DNA from: Bradyrhizobium archetypum
GTDB lineage: Bacteria; Pseudomonadota; Alphaproteobacteria; Rhizobiales; Xanthobacteraceae
Assembly (NCBI RefSeq): GCF_013114835.1
Contig: NZ_JAAVLW010000002.1
Span: 1 to 64,000, forward strand
DNA: 64,000 nt
Direction: 5' to 3'
In this document: in pieces, positions 45,678 to 53,900 of the stretch
Numbering within the stretch: the stretch's first letter is position 1
Layout: each line of letters begins with the position of its first letter
Position numbers and translations under genes: made by a program
The notes under the pieces: model-generated
Seen by the model: the letters and a program-made list of their open reading frames with translations, nothing else
What the model was told of the DNA's origin: nothing
Databases searched by the model: none

Positions 45678-46552
45678 TCTACGACATCCGTCACGTCACA
45701 ACCTACGCTTATGAAAGCCCGGTAAGTTTTGCGCGGTGCTCGCTGCGGCTCGAGCCGCGCAGCGGCGACGGACAGCAATTGATATCCCATACGGTCGAGA
45801 TCCGGCCCCGGCCGGCCGAGCGCGCGGTGCGACGGGATTTCTTCGGCACGCATACCGAGAGCGTGCTGATCGAGACCGCGCACCGGAACCTGCGGATCGA
45901 TTCAAGGTCGCGGGTTTCGATCTCGCGCAACGCGCTCGACCGCTCCCTGCCGAGCCCGCCATGGGAAGACATCCGCGACGCCTCGTTCGAAGCCAACAGC
46001 CTCGGCCCTGCTTCGCCGGTCGGCTACGTCTTCGCAAGTTCGCTCGCGCCGGTGCAGGCGCCCGTCACCGCTTATGCTGCCGCAAGCTTTCCGCCGCGCG
46101 GCGGCATTGTCGCAGGCGCCGCCGATTTGATGCGCCGGATTCGCAATGACTTCAGATATGATTCGAAGGCAACGGTGATTTCGACGCCGCTGCGCGAAGT
46201 ATTCGAGAAGCGTCACGGCGTCTGCCAGGACTTTGCCCATGTGATGATTGCGGGCCTGCGCGGGCTCGGACTGCCGGCGGCCTATGTCAGCGGCTACCTG
46301 CGCACCATCCCGCCGGCGGGCCAGCCGCGCCTGCAGGGCGCCGACGCCACCCACGCCTGGGTATCGGTGTGGTGCGGCGCCGAGATTGGCTGGATTGGTT
46401 TCGATCCGACCAACGATGTCACTATTGCGAATGATCACATTATTCTGGCGGTAGGACGCGACTTTTCCGACGTCTCACCGGTCGACGGCATCATCGTCGG
46501 ATCGCGCAAGCAGAAGCTTAATGTCGCCGTGGATGTGGTGTTGGTGGAGTGA
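45674..46552 (+). CDS. Transglutaminase-like cysteine peptidase family protein
   Basis: A 292-residue transglutaminase-domain protein with its own triad, Cys184 in HGVCQDFAHVMIAGLRGLGLP, His227 in ATHAWVSVW and Asp244 in GFDPTNDV, so it is likely active. Bacterial members are thought to cleave, rather than cross-link, amide bonds. The N-terminal DIRHVTTYAYESPVSFARCSLRLEPR is typical of the small partner in the ATP-grasp/alpha-E operon. It starts with GTG overlapping the upstream stop. The proteasome-like Anbu peptidase, sometimes linked to this operon, is not next to it. Confidence 0.9.
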   Translation: MIYDIRHVTTYAYESPVSFARCSLRLEPRSGDGQQLISHTVEIRPRPAERAVRRDFFGTHTESVLIETAHRNLRIDSRSRVSISRNALDRSLPSPPWEDIRDASFEANSLGPASPVGYVFASSLAPVQAPVTAYAAASFPPRGGIVAGAADLMRRIRNDFRYDSKATVISTPLREVFEKRHGVCQDFAHVMIAGLRGLGLPAAYVSGYLRTIPPAGQPRLQGADATHAWVSVWCGAEIGWIGFDPTNDVTIANDHIILAVGRDFSDVSPVDGIIVGSRKQKLNVAVDVVLVE

Positions 46553-46623
46553 CGAAGGCTGGTGGTGGAGTGAGGAAGAAACGTGATTCCATCATCCCGT
46601 GAGTTTGTTAGGCTCCCTCCACT

Positions 46624-46700
46624 CGTCATTGCGAGCGCAGCGAAGCAATCCATCCATCCAACGCGGAGACGTGGATTGCTTCGCTGGGCTCGCAATGACG
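46624..46700. repeat. Intergenic palindromic repeat, type B, copy 3
   Basis: Outer ends CGTCATTGCGAG and CTCGCAATGACG, inner GAAGCAATCCA and TGGATTGCTTCG. Third copy of the type B element. Confidence 0.85.
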
Positions 46701-46725
46701 AGGAAAGCGCTAGCTTCACTCTTTC

Positions 46726-46826
46726 GTCACCTTGAGGTGCGAGCGCAACGAGCGTCGAAGGATGCACGACCCGGCTGGCGGCCGTCGGCTTTCGGGACGG
46801 CCGTGTTGCGGCCTCCTCAGGGTGAC
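46726..46826. repeat. Intergenic palindromic repeat, type C
   Basis: Ends GTCACCTTGAGG and CCTCAGGGTGAC, with GCGTCGAAGGATGCACGA inside. The element resembles the TCACCCTGAGGAGC ... CGAAGGATG repeat of bradyrhizobia. Confidence 0.7.
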
Positions 46827-46849
46827 CGCGATGCTTGGCGTTCGCTCAA

Positions 46850-48556
46850 TCACGTCCCGGTCTTGCGCACCTGTTCGGACGAATCCGCGCGCAGATTGCG
46901 GAAGAATTTCTCGACCTCGCGTGATAGCGTCTCGGCGGTCGCCGTCAGCTCGCTGGAGGCGGTGAGGACAGAGGCTGCCGCCGTGCTGGTCGTGCCGATC
47001 GCCTCGCTCAGCGAACTGATGTTGACCACCAGCGTTCCGTTGCCCTGTGCCGCCAGTTGTGCGTTCGACGAGATCTCGCGGGTCGCCGAATCCTGCTGTT
47101 CGATCGCGCTGGCGATGATGGAGGTTACCTCGTTGATCTCGCGCACCGCGTTGCCGATCTCGCGAACGGCCTCGACGGAGGTTTTGGTCGAGGTCTGGAT
47201 CAGGCCGACATTCTGGCCGATCTCGGCGGTCGCCTTCGCGGTCTGCTCGGCCAGCGCCTTGACCTCGTGGGCGACCACGGCGAAGCCGCGGCCGGCATCG
47301 CCTGCGCGCGCCGCTTCGATGGTCGCGTTGAGCGCCAGAAGATTGGTCTGCTCGGCGATCGCCTGGATCAGGCTGAGCACGCCGTCGATGCGCTGGGTGG
47401 CGGCCGCAAGCCCCTCAATTTCCGCGACCGACTTCTCGGTGCGATGGCCCGCCTGCTCGACGGCGCCGGCCGATTGACGCACTTGACGGCCGATTTCCTC
47501 GACGGAGGCGGAGAGCTCTTCGGCGGCGCTGGCGACGGCGGAGACGTTGCTGGAAGCCTGCTCGGTCGCGCCCGAGGCCGCCACGGCGCGCCCGCTGGCG
47601 TCAGATGAAACGCTGGCGATGGTCTTGGCGGTGTCGCGCATCACCGTGGCATTGTCGGTGACGGCGCGGACCACGCCGCCGATCGCTTCGCGGAAGGCAT
47701 CGACCGAGGCCTCGATGTGGCGGGTGCGCTCGTCGCGCGCCTTGGAGTCCTCCAGCACCTGCGAATTGAGGTTGCGGTTGCGATCCATCGCCTCCTGGAA
47801 AATCTTGATGGCGCGGGCCAGCGCCCCGATCTCGTCGGCACGTCCGGTATGCGGAACCTCGATGCCCTCAGCGCCATCGGCGACCTGCTTGATGGTCGAG
47901 GTGATGGCCGACAGCGGCCGCGCGATCGAGCGTGCGATGATCAGGACGCCGATCACGACCACCGCCAGCGCCATGACCCCGAGGCACGTCAGCACAAAGG
48001 CCATGGTGTGGTTGGTGTCGGTCTGTTGCGCCAGCTTCTTGCTGCGCTCGGCATAAACCTTCGAAAGTGCCTCGAGATCCTTGTTCAGCGCGGTGCGCAC
48101 TTGGCGGTTGGCGTCGTTGTCGCCCCATTCACGCCCCGCAGCCCCATTGATTTCGACGCCGCGGCGAACCAGCTCCTTGCGAAAATCGACGAACTGTTCG
48201 ATGCGCTTCTTGAATGTGGCGAACTGCTGGGCGTCGTCGGCCTGGACCAGCGCTTCCCAGTTCTTCACGACATCGAGGATGCGCTCGTTGAACTTGAGCA
48301 GTCCGTCGCCGTATTTCTTCACCACCGCCGGCTCGCTCGACATGTAGATGCCGCGCGATTCCATCACGACCGCATAGACCAGCGAATTGATGCGCTCGAC
48401 ATTGAGCGCGGCGCGGCTGGCGACCGAGACCGCTTCGGTGAGTTCGGCATTCTGCCGGGTGTTGTAATCCGACAAGGCCGTGATGGCGGCGACCAGCAGC
48501 GCGAACAGCGCGAAGATCGAATACAGCTTGGCTGCGAGCGAAAACTGGGATGCCAT
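46850..48556 (-). CDS. Methyl-accepting chemotaxis protein
   Basis: A 568-residue chemoreceptor. A first membrane helix (about 8-30, [18 protein letters not shown]), a periplasmic helical ligand domain (about 31-185), a second helix (about 186-208, [23 protein letters not shown]), a HAMP domain ([21 protein letters not shown]) and the cytoplasmic signalling tip [31 protein letters not shown] are in the usual order. It would pass a ligand signal to CheA/CheW. No che gene is near, and the ligand is unknown. The C-terminus lacks an obvious CheR/CheB tether. Confidence 0.95.
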   Translation of the reverse strand: MASQFSLAAKLYSIFALFALLVAAITALSDYNTRQNAELTEAVSVASRAALNVERINSLVYAVVMESRGIYMSSEPAVVKKYGDGLLKFNERILDVVKNWEALVQADDAQQFATFKKRIEQFVDFRKELVRRGVEINGAAGREWGDNDANRQVRTALNKDLEALSKVYAERSKKLAQQTDTNHTMAFVLTCLGVMALAVVVIGVLIIARSIARPLSAITSTIKQVADGAEGIEVPHTGRADEIGALARAIKIFQEAMDRNRNLNSQVLEDSKARDERTRHIEASVDAFREAIGGVVRAVTDNATVMRDTAKTIASVSSDASGRAVAASGATEQASSNVSAVASAAEELSASVEEIGRQVRQSAGAVEQAGHRTEKSVAEIEGLAAATQRIDGVLSLIQAIAEQTNLLALNATIEAARAGDAGRGFAVVAHEVKALAEQTAKATAEIGQNVGLIQTSTKTSVEAVREIGNAVREINEVTSIIASAIEQQDSATREISSNAQLAAQGNGTLVVNISSLSEAIGTTSTAAASVLTASSELTATAETLSREVEKFFRNLRADSSEQVRKTGT

Positions 48557-49145
48557 GGCGCCACCAGAGAGCGAATAGGGTTTTTACGGGTCAGCCGCAT
48601 CGGCGCGCCGGTGTGTAACCGGTGAATGCCGCCAGCATAGGCAAAGTGTGCTGAATTTTGATGGAGAATGTCTTAATGCGCGAAATTTACGGTGCTGCAA
48701 CTAAGTCTAAATGATCTGTAGTTTCATATAATTACAACATTGGAATGGGTTGCGTTGCCGGCAAGTTTCGGCAGACCGGCGCGACTGCAACGAGCTTCGG
48801 TATGCCACTGCAATTGAAGGTGGCCGATTTTTGGCGGCGACGCCCGGTCCCGGCGGCGGTCTAAAGCGGAACCAGCGTCTCCTGTGGGGGCCATCCGTCC
48901 GATCTTGAATGCAGCGTTCGCTTGATCCGTCGCAGCCTGCTCGCAACCCGACGTGCTTCGTCCCGCCGGCCGCAACCATTCAGAACCAACGCAATTCGCA
49001 TCGGACCGCTGTAGCGAATCAAGTTAGATGGTGGCCAACGGCGACCGGCAAGACGCAATCGCAAAGCCATCGTCATCATGCGCGCAGGACAGGTGGTTGC
49101 TGCAAGGCGCTGCATCGCCTCGCTTATGCGCGAGAATTGGGGCCC
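48557..49145. other. 589-base divergent interval without a clear gene
   Basis: This is the upstream region of both the chemoreceptor (minus) and the membrane protein at 49146 (plus). A minus-strand frame at 48861-49140 ends in MRIALVLNGCGRRDEARRVA and reads like a natural protein tail, but it has no start of its own that I trust; it may be a gene remnant. Nothing else is seen. Confidence 0.5.
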
Positions 49146-49745
49146 ATGACTCAAAGCGCTGCCTTGCCTGGCAATCTTGATCTCTATCTTCACGTGCGTG
49201 TCCTGATCGCCCTGATCCTTGGGCTCAGTGTTACGCGTTTGGTCAGCGGCATCGCGGCTTTGGTCCAGCACCCCAGTCGCTACCCGATCTGGCCCGTGCA
49301 TCTCGGCTGGGTCACCTGGGCGCTGTTGAATGTGGTTACGTTCTGGTGGTGGGAGTTTCGGCTCAGCTCCATCCAGCACTGGACGTATGGACTTTACTTC
49401 TTCGTTTGCGTGTACGCCTCGATGTACTATTTTCTCAGCGTTCTGCTGTTCCCTCAGGATCTGGACGACTATAAGGGATACGAGGACTATTTTCTCTCCC
49501 GTCGCCGCTGGTTCTTCGGCTTTGCGGCGTTCACGGAAGCGCTGGATGTGGTCGATACCTGGATCAAGGGTGAAGCGCATCTGCGATCGCTGGGACTGGA
49601 CTATCTCGTCGCGACCGGTGCGTTCATCCTGATGTCGGCTGTCGCCGCGAGAACGCGCAATCCAAAGTTCCACATGCTGTTTGCGCTCGGCGCGGTCGCC
49701 TACGAAATAAGCTTTGCGATCCGCCATTTCGGTACGCTGGATTAG
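49146..49745 (+). CDS. Uncharacterised multi-pass membrane protein
   Basis: A 199-residue hydrophobic protein that I do not recognise. About six membrane helices are visible (roughly 17-38, 51-70, 77-99, 118-138, 150-168, 175-193), starting VLIALILGLSVTRLVSGIAALV. A conserved-looking motif is HLGWVTWALLNVVTFWWWEF. No signal peptide beyond the first helix. Start at ATG 49146; an open frame extends upstream but has a different, Arg/Pro-rich composition. Neighbours (chemoreceptor, eutB) give no clue to function. Confidence 0.75.
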   Translation: MTQSAALPGNLDLYLHVRVLIALILGLSVTRLVSGIAALVQHPSRYPIWPVHLGWVTWALLNVVTFWWWEFRLSSIQHWTYGLYFFVCVYASMYYFLSVLLFPQDLDDYKGYEDYFLSRRRWFFGFAAFTEALDVVDTWIKGEAHLRSLGLDYLVATGAFILMSAVAARTRNPKFHMLFALGAVAYEISFAIRHFGTLD

Positions 49746-49889
49746 TCGGAGGCGGGACGCAGATAGCCGTCCTGTCCGCCGTACGGATGATGCCAATATT
49801 GTCATGGATCGCGGCCTGTAGCTTTGGCTGTCCGCACGGCATAGACTAGCGAGACAACCGGGCGCGGATACAGGCGCGGGAAAGTCAGC

Positions 49890-51272
49890 ATGGTCTACCG
49901 CCACGCCATCGGTGCAACGTCCTACCTGTTTGGTGACTTGCGCGAACTGCTCGCCAAGGCGACGCCGCCGCGGTCGGGCGACCGCCTCGCAGGCGTCGCG
50001 GCCGAGACCGCTGAACAGATGATCGCGGCACGGATGGCGCTCGCCAACGTGCCGCTCAAGCAATTTCTCAATGAGGCCGTGATCCCCTACGAGGACGACG
50101 AGGTCACCCGGCTGATCATCGATAGCCATGCGGCGCAGGCGTTTGCGCCCATCTCCTCGCTGACCGTCGGCGGCTTCCGCGACTGGCTGCTGTCCGATGC
50201 GGCAACAAGCGAGTCGTTGGCAAAGGTTTCGCGCGGGATCACGCCGGAAATGGCCGCCGGCGTCTCGAAACTGATGCGCAACCAGGATCTGATCCTGGTT
50301 GCCAGCAAATGCGCGGTGACCACGGCCTTTCGCAACACGATCGGCCTCAAGGGGCGGATGAGCGTGCGGCTGCAGCCCAACCATCCCTTCGATGATACCC
50401 AGGGCATTACCGCATCGATCCTCGACGGCATCCTGCTGGGCTCGGGCGATGCCTGCATCGGCATCAATCCGGCCAGCGACGATCCGGCCGTGATCGGAGA
50501 ATTGCTGCGGCTGCTCGACAGCATCATCACGCGGCTGCAGGTCCCGACGCAAGGCTGCGTGCTCACCCATGTGACCACGACGCTTGGATTGATCGGGCAG
50601 GGCGCGCCGGTCGACCTGGTATTCCAGTCGATTGCGGGAACCGAGGCCGCGAACCGCAGCTTTGGCGTCGATCTCGCGCTGTTGCGCGCGGCGCGCGAGG
50701 CTGGACTGTCGCTGCGCCGCGGCACGGTCGGCGACAATGTGATGTATTTCGAGACCGGGCAGGGCTCGGCGCTGTCGGCCAACGCCCATCACAATCTCGA
50801 CCAGCAGACATGCGAGGCACGGGCCTACGCGGTGGCGCGCGCTTTTGATCCGCTGCTCGTCAACAGCGTGGTCGGTTTCATTGGCCCGGAATATCTCTAT
50901 GACGGCAAGGAAATCATCCGCGCCGGGCTGGAGGATCATTTCTGTGGTAAGCTGCTCGGCCTGCCGCTCGGCGTCGACGTCTGCTACACCAACCATGCCG
51001 AGGCCGACCAGGACGATATGGACAATCTCCTGACGCTGTTGGCCGCCGCCGGCGTCACCTTCATCATGGGCGTGCCGGGCGCCGACGACGTCATGCTGAA
51101 CTATCAGTCGACCTCATTTCACGACGCGCTCTATATCCGGGACCTCTTCGGATTGAAGCGGGCGCCGGAGTTCGACGACTGGCTGGTTCGCTCCGGCCTC
51201 GCGGATGGCGATTTCCGGCTTGCGAGCAACGCGGGTCTGCTCCCCGAATTTGCCTCCCGGCTGATCGCCTGA
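49890..51272 (+). CDS. eutB: Ethanolamine ammonia-lyase large subunit
   Basis: A 460-residue TIM-barrel subunit of the adenosylcobalamin-dependent enzyme that breaks ethanolamine into acetaldehyde and ammonia. LNEAVIPYEDDEVTRLIID, GLKGRMSVRLQPNHPFDDTQGITASILDG-type sequence, IGINPASDD, LTHVTTTLGLI and GADDVMLNYQSTSFHD are family motifs. The small subunit eutC lies 1.7 kb downstream, with hpnP between. No EutA reactivase, EutE or microcompartment genes are in the window, so ethanolamine is probably used as a simple nitrogen or carbon source. Confidence 0.96.
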   Translation: MVYRHAIGATSYLFGDLRELLAKATPPRSGDRLAGVAAETAEQMIAARMALANVPLKQFLNEAVIPYEDDEVTRLIIDSHAAQAFAPISSLTVGGFRDWLLSDAATSESLAKVSRGITPEMAAGVSKLMRNQDLILVASKCAVTTAFRNTIGLKGRMSVRLQPNHPFDDTQGITASILDGILLGSGDACIGINPASDDPAVIGELLRLLDSIITRLQVPTQGCVLTHVTTTLGLIGQGAPVDLVFQSIAGTEAANRSFGVDLALLRAAREAGLSLRRGTVGDNVMYFETGQGSALSANAHHNLDQQTCEARAYAVARAFDPLLVNSVVGFIGPEYLYDGKEIIRAGLEDHFCGKLLGLPLGVDVCYTNHAEADQDDMDNLLTLLAAAGVTFIMGVPGADDVMLNYQSTSFHDALYIRDLFGLKRAPEFDDWLVRSGLADGDFRLASNAGLLPEFASRLIA

Positions 51273-51439
51273 TTCCGGCCGACCCCAGAACCGGCGGCTT
51301 CCCGCATTTTCCTGAAACCAATTGAACCCACAACGAGTTAGAAGTCACTGTCACAAGGAGTCATTGTCATAATATGGAAGAACTTCTGGCCCAGCTTTCA
51401 ATGTCGTGCTTAAATTCGTGTCAGCCTTGAGGAAATTTG

Positions 51440-53029
51440 ATGAGAGCTGAAGGCATTGCAACGGTACGGCGTATCCTGTGCGTCTTCCCGCGCTATACGT
51501 CTTCCTTCGGTACATTCGAGCACGCCTATTCCCTGACCGACGGCGTGCAGGCGTTCATGCCGCCGCAGGGCCTATTGCTGATCGCGGCCTATCTTCCTGC
51601 GAACTGGCCGGTCCGCTTCATCGACGAAAACATCCGCCCCGCCAGCAAGGAAGACTTCGAATGGGCGGAAGCGGTGTTCGTCAGCGGCATGCACATCCAG
51701 CGCCAGCAGATGAACGACATCTGCCGCCGCGCGCATGCCTTCGATCTCGCGGTGGCGATCGGCGGGCCGTCGGTGAGCGCCTGTCCGGACTATTATCCCT
51801 CGTTCGATTATCTGCATGTCGGCGAACTCGGCGACGCCACCAATGAGCTGATCGCGCGGCTGGCGCGCGATCCGTCGCGGCCCGCGCAGCAGGTAGTGCT
51901 GACCACCAAGGATCGGCTGGCGATGACCGAGTTTCCGATTCCGGCTTATGAGCTGGCGGAAGTGAAGAAATATCTGCTCGGCAGCATCCAGTTTTCGAGC
52001 GGCTGTCCCTACCAGTGCGAGTTCTGCGATATCCCCGGACTCTATGGACGCAACCCGCGCCTCAAGACGCCGCAGCAGATCGTCGCCGAACTGGACAGGC
52101 TGCGCGAATGCGGCATGACCGACACGATCTATTTCGTCGATGACAATTTTATCGGCAACCGAAAGGCCGCGTCGGAACTGCTGCCGCATCTGGTCGAATG
52201 GCAAAAGAGGACGGGCTATGTCGTGCGGCTCGCCTGCGAGGCGACGTTGAATATCGCCAAGCGGCCCGAGATCCTCGAGAAGATGCGTGAGGCGCAGTTT
52301 GTCACCGTGTTCTGCGGCATCGAGACGCCGGATCCCGATGCGCTGCACGCAATGCACAAGGACCACAACATGATGGTCCCGATTCTCGAAGGCATCCACA
52401 CCATCAATTCCTACGGAATGGAGGTCGTCTCCGGCATCATTATGGGGCTCGACACCGACAAGCCGGGCACCGCGGATGCGCTGCTCAAGTTCGTCGATGA
52501 CTCGCGGATTCCGCTGCTGACGATCAATCTGCTGCAGGCGCTGCCGAAGACGCCGCTGTGGGACCGGCTGGAGCGCGAAGGCCGCCTGATCAACGACGAC
52601 GACAGCCGCGACTCCAACGTCGAATTCCTGATGCCCTACGACCAGGTCATCAGTTCCTGGAAACGGTGCATGGAGATCGCCTACGAGCCCGAGAAGCTCT
52701 ATGCGCGTTACCAGTATCAATGCGACTACACCTACGCCAACCGCATCAAGGTACCGGTCGCGCCCGAAATGAAGACCTGGCCCAACATCAGGCGCGCGCT
52801 GATCATGCTGCGCAACATCTTCTGGCAGGTCGGCGTGCTCAGCGACTACAGGCGCGTGTTCTGGAAGTTCGCGATCGGGCGGCTCAGGCGCGGCGATCTC
52901 GAGGGGCTGATCGGTTCAGCCACGATCGCGCATCACCTGATCAAGTTCGCGCGTGCGGCGTCCGGTGGCCAGCAGAACGCCTCGAACTACTCGATCCGCC
53001 TGCGCGAGGCCTCGGTCCCTGCCGAGTAG
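51440..53029 (+). CDS. hpnP: Hopanoid C-2 methylase HpnP (B12-binding radical SAM)
   Basis: A 529-residue radical-SAM methylase that adds the C-2 methyl group to hopanoids. An N-terminal B12-binding Rossmann domain (about 1-160; ILCVFPRYTSSFGTFEHAYSL, FMPPQGLLLIAAYLP) precedes the SAM domain, whose 4Fe-4S cysteines are Cys189, Cys193 and Cys196 in SSGCPYQCEFCDIPGLYGR. The C-terminal region closes with NASNYSIRLREASVPAE. These stretches closely match the HpnP of Rhodopseudomonas. Start is ATG 51440 with GAGGA upstream; a TTG one codon before is less likely. It lies between eutB and eutC, 6 bases before eutC, and the hpnN and hpnCDE genes follow further right. Confidence 0.93.
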   Translation: MRAEGIATVRRILCVFPRYTSSFGTFEHAYSLTDGVQAFMPPQGLLLIAAYLPANWPVRFIDENIRPASKEDFEWAEAVFVSGMHIQRQQMNDICRRAHAFDLAVAIGGPSVSACPDYYPSFDYLHVGELGDATNELIARLARDPSRPAQQVVLTTKDRLAMTEFPIPAYELAEVKKYLLGSIQFSSGCPYQCEFCDIPGLYGRNPRLKTPQQIVAELDRLRECGMTDTIYFVDDNFIGNRKAASELLPHLVEWQKRTGYVVRLACEATLNIAKRPEILEKMREAQFVTVFCGIETPDPDALHAMHKDHNMMVPILEGIHTINSYGMEVVSGIIMGLDTDKPGTADALLKFVDDSRIPLLTINLLQALPKTPLWDRLEREGRLINDDDSRDSNVEFLMPYDQVISSWKRCMEIAYEPEKLYARYQYQCDYTYANRIKVPVAPEMKTWPNIRRALIMLRNIFWQVGVLSDYRRVFWKFAIGRLRRGDLEGLIGSATIAHHLIKFARAASGGQQNASNYSIRLREASVPAE

Positions 53030-53035
53030 CAAGCC

Positions 53036-53809
53036 ATGAAAACGCCGGCGCCGCCATCCCGCCCGCTCGAAGCCTTGCGGGAGCTGACGCCGGCGCGCGT
53101 CGGGCTCGGCCGCTCCGGCGCGAGTTTGCCGACCGACGCGCTGCTCGCCTTCACGCTCGACCATGCACGCGCGCGCGATGCCGTTCACGCCGCATTCGAC
53201 GCGAAGCGCCTCGTCACCGAACTGGCCGGTCTCGGCCTCGAGGTGAGCGAGGTTTCCAGTCAGGCGCATGACCGGCGCGACTATCTGCGCCGTCCTGATC
53301 TCGGACGCATGCTCGATCCGGATTCGCGGCGTGCGCTGGAGAAGCGAAGTGGTGGCGCAAGCGAGCTTGTGGTCGTGATCGGCGACGGGCTATCGCCGGC
53401 GGCCGTCAATGGTCATGCGGTTGAACTGGTTCGCCATCTCCTCCGGCGCCTGAGGGAGGCGAGCGTTCGTTTCGGCGATGTCGTGGTCGCCTCAGGTGCG
53501 CGCGTGGCGCTCGGCGACGAGATCGGCGCGGTGCTCGGCGCGCGGATGGTGGTGATGCTGATCGGCGAGCGGCCCGGCCTGTCGGCGCCCGACAGCCTCG
53601 GTGCCTACCTGACCTTTGCGCCGCGTATCGGCCTCACCGACGAGAAGCGCAACTGCGTCTCCAACATCCACGGTGCCGGCCTCGGTTACGATGAAGCCGC
53701 CTTCAAGATCGCCTGGCTGGTGCGTGAGGGGATTGCGCGCCAGGTCACCGGCGTGGCGCTGAAGGACGAAAGCGGAACGGCGCTCATCGCCGCCAAGCCG
53801 GTCGATTGA
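53036..53809 (+). CDS. eutC: Ethanolamine ammonia-lyase small subunit
   Basis: A 257-residue small subunit that binds adenosylcobalamin with Eut[39 protein letters not shown] is the family start; [55 protein letters not shown] and [12 protein letters not shown] follow. It starts 6 bases after hpnP, so eutC translation is coupled to a hopanoid gene rather than directly to eutB. Confidence 0.95.
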   Translation: MKTPAPPSRPLEALRELTPARVGLGRSGASLPTDALLAFTLDHARARDAVHAAFDAKRLVTELAGLGLEVSEVSSQAHDRRDYLRRPDLGRMLDPDSRRALEKRSGGASELVVVIGDGLSPAAVNGHAVELVRHLLRRLREASVRFGDVVVASGARVALGDEIGAVLGARMVVMLIGERPGLSAPDSLGAYLTFAPRIGLTDEKRNCVSNIHGAGLGYDEAAFKIAWLVREGIARQVTGVALKDESGTALIAAKPVD

Positions 53810-53900
53810 AAGTCGAAAACGTTCCAACCTGTGGCCGCGTCGCCACTGTGCGCCAATTCGCGCCTGATATAAGCGGGCGCGGAGCGGGCAGAGACAGGCG

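Larger units (their letters stand above)
46553..46849. other. 297-base interval with two repeats and no gene
   Basis: Between the transglutaminase and the minus-strand chemoreceptor are a type B palindrome (46624-46700) and a second repeat type (46726-46826). Both genes end here, so this is a convergent intergenic region. Confidence 0.7.

Noticed and set aside
48861..50996. 711-codon minus-strand open frame
   Set aside because: Mostly antisense to the membrane protein and eutB; Arg/Asp/His-rich composition typical of shadow frames in high-GC genes. Only its last 95 codons lie in a gene-free gap.
51313..51339. Possible EcfG-type promoter before hpnP (GAAAC ... CGAGTT)
   Set aside because: Neither half matches GGAAC / CGTT cleanly and the spacing is 18 bases, so it does not meet the consensus. 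EcfG control of hpnP is known in Rhodopseudomonas, but the sequence here does not prove it.
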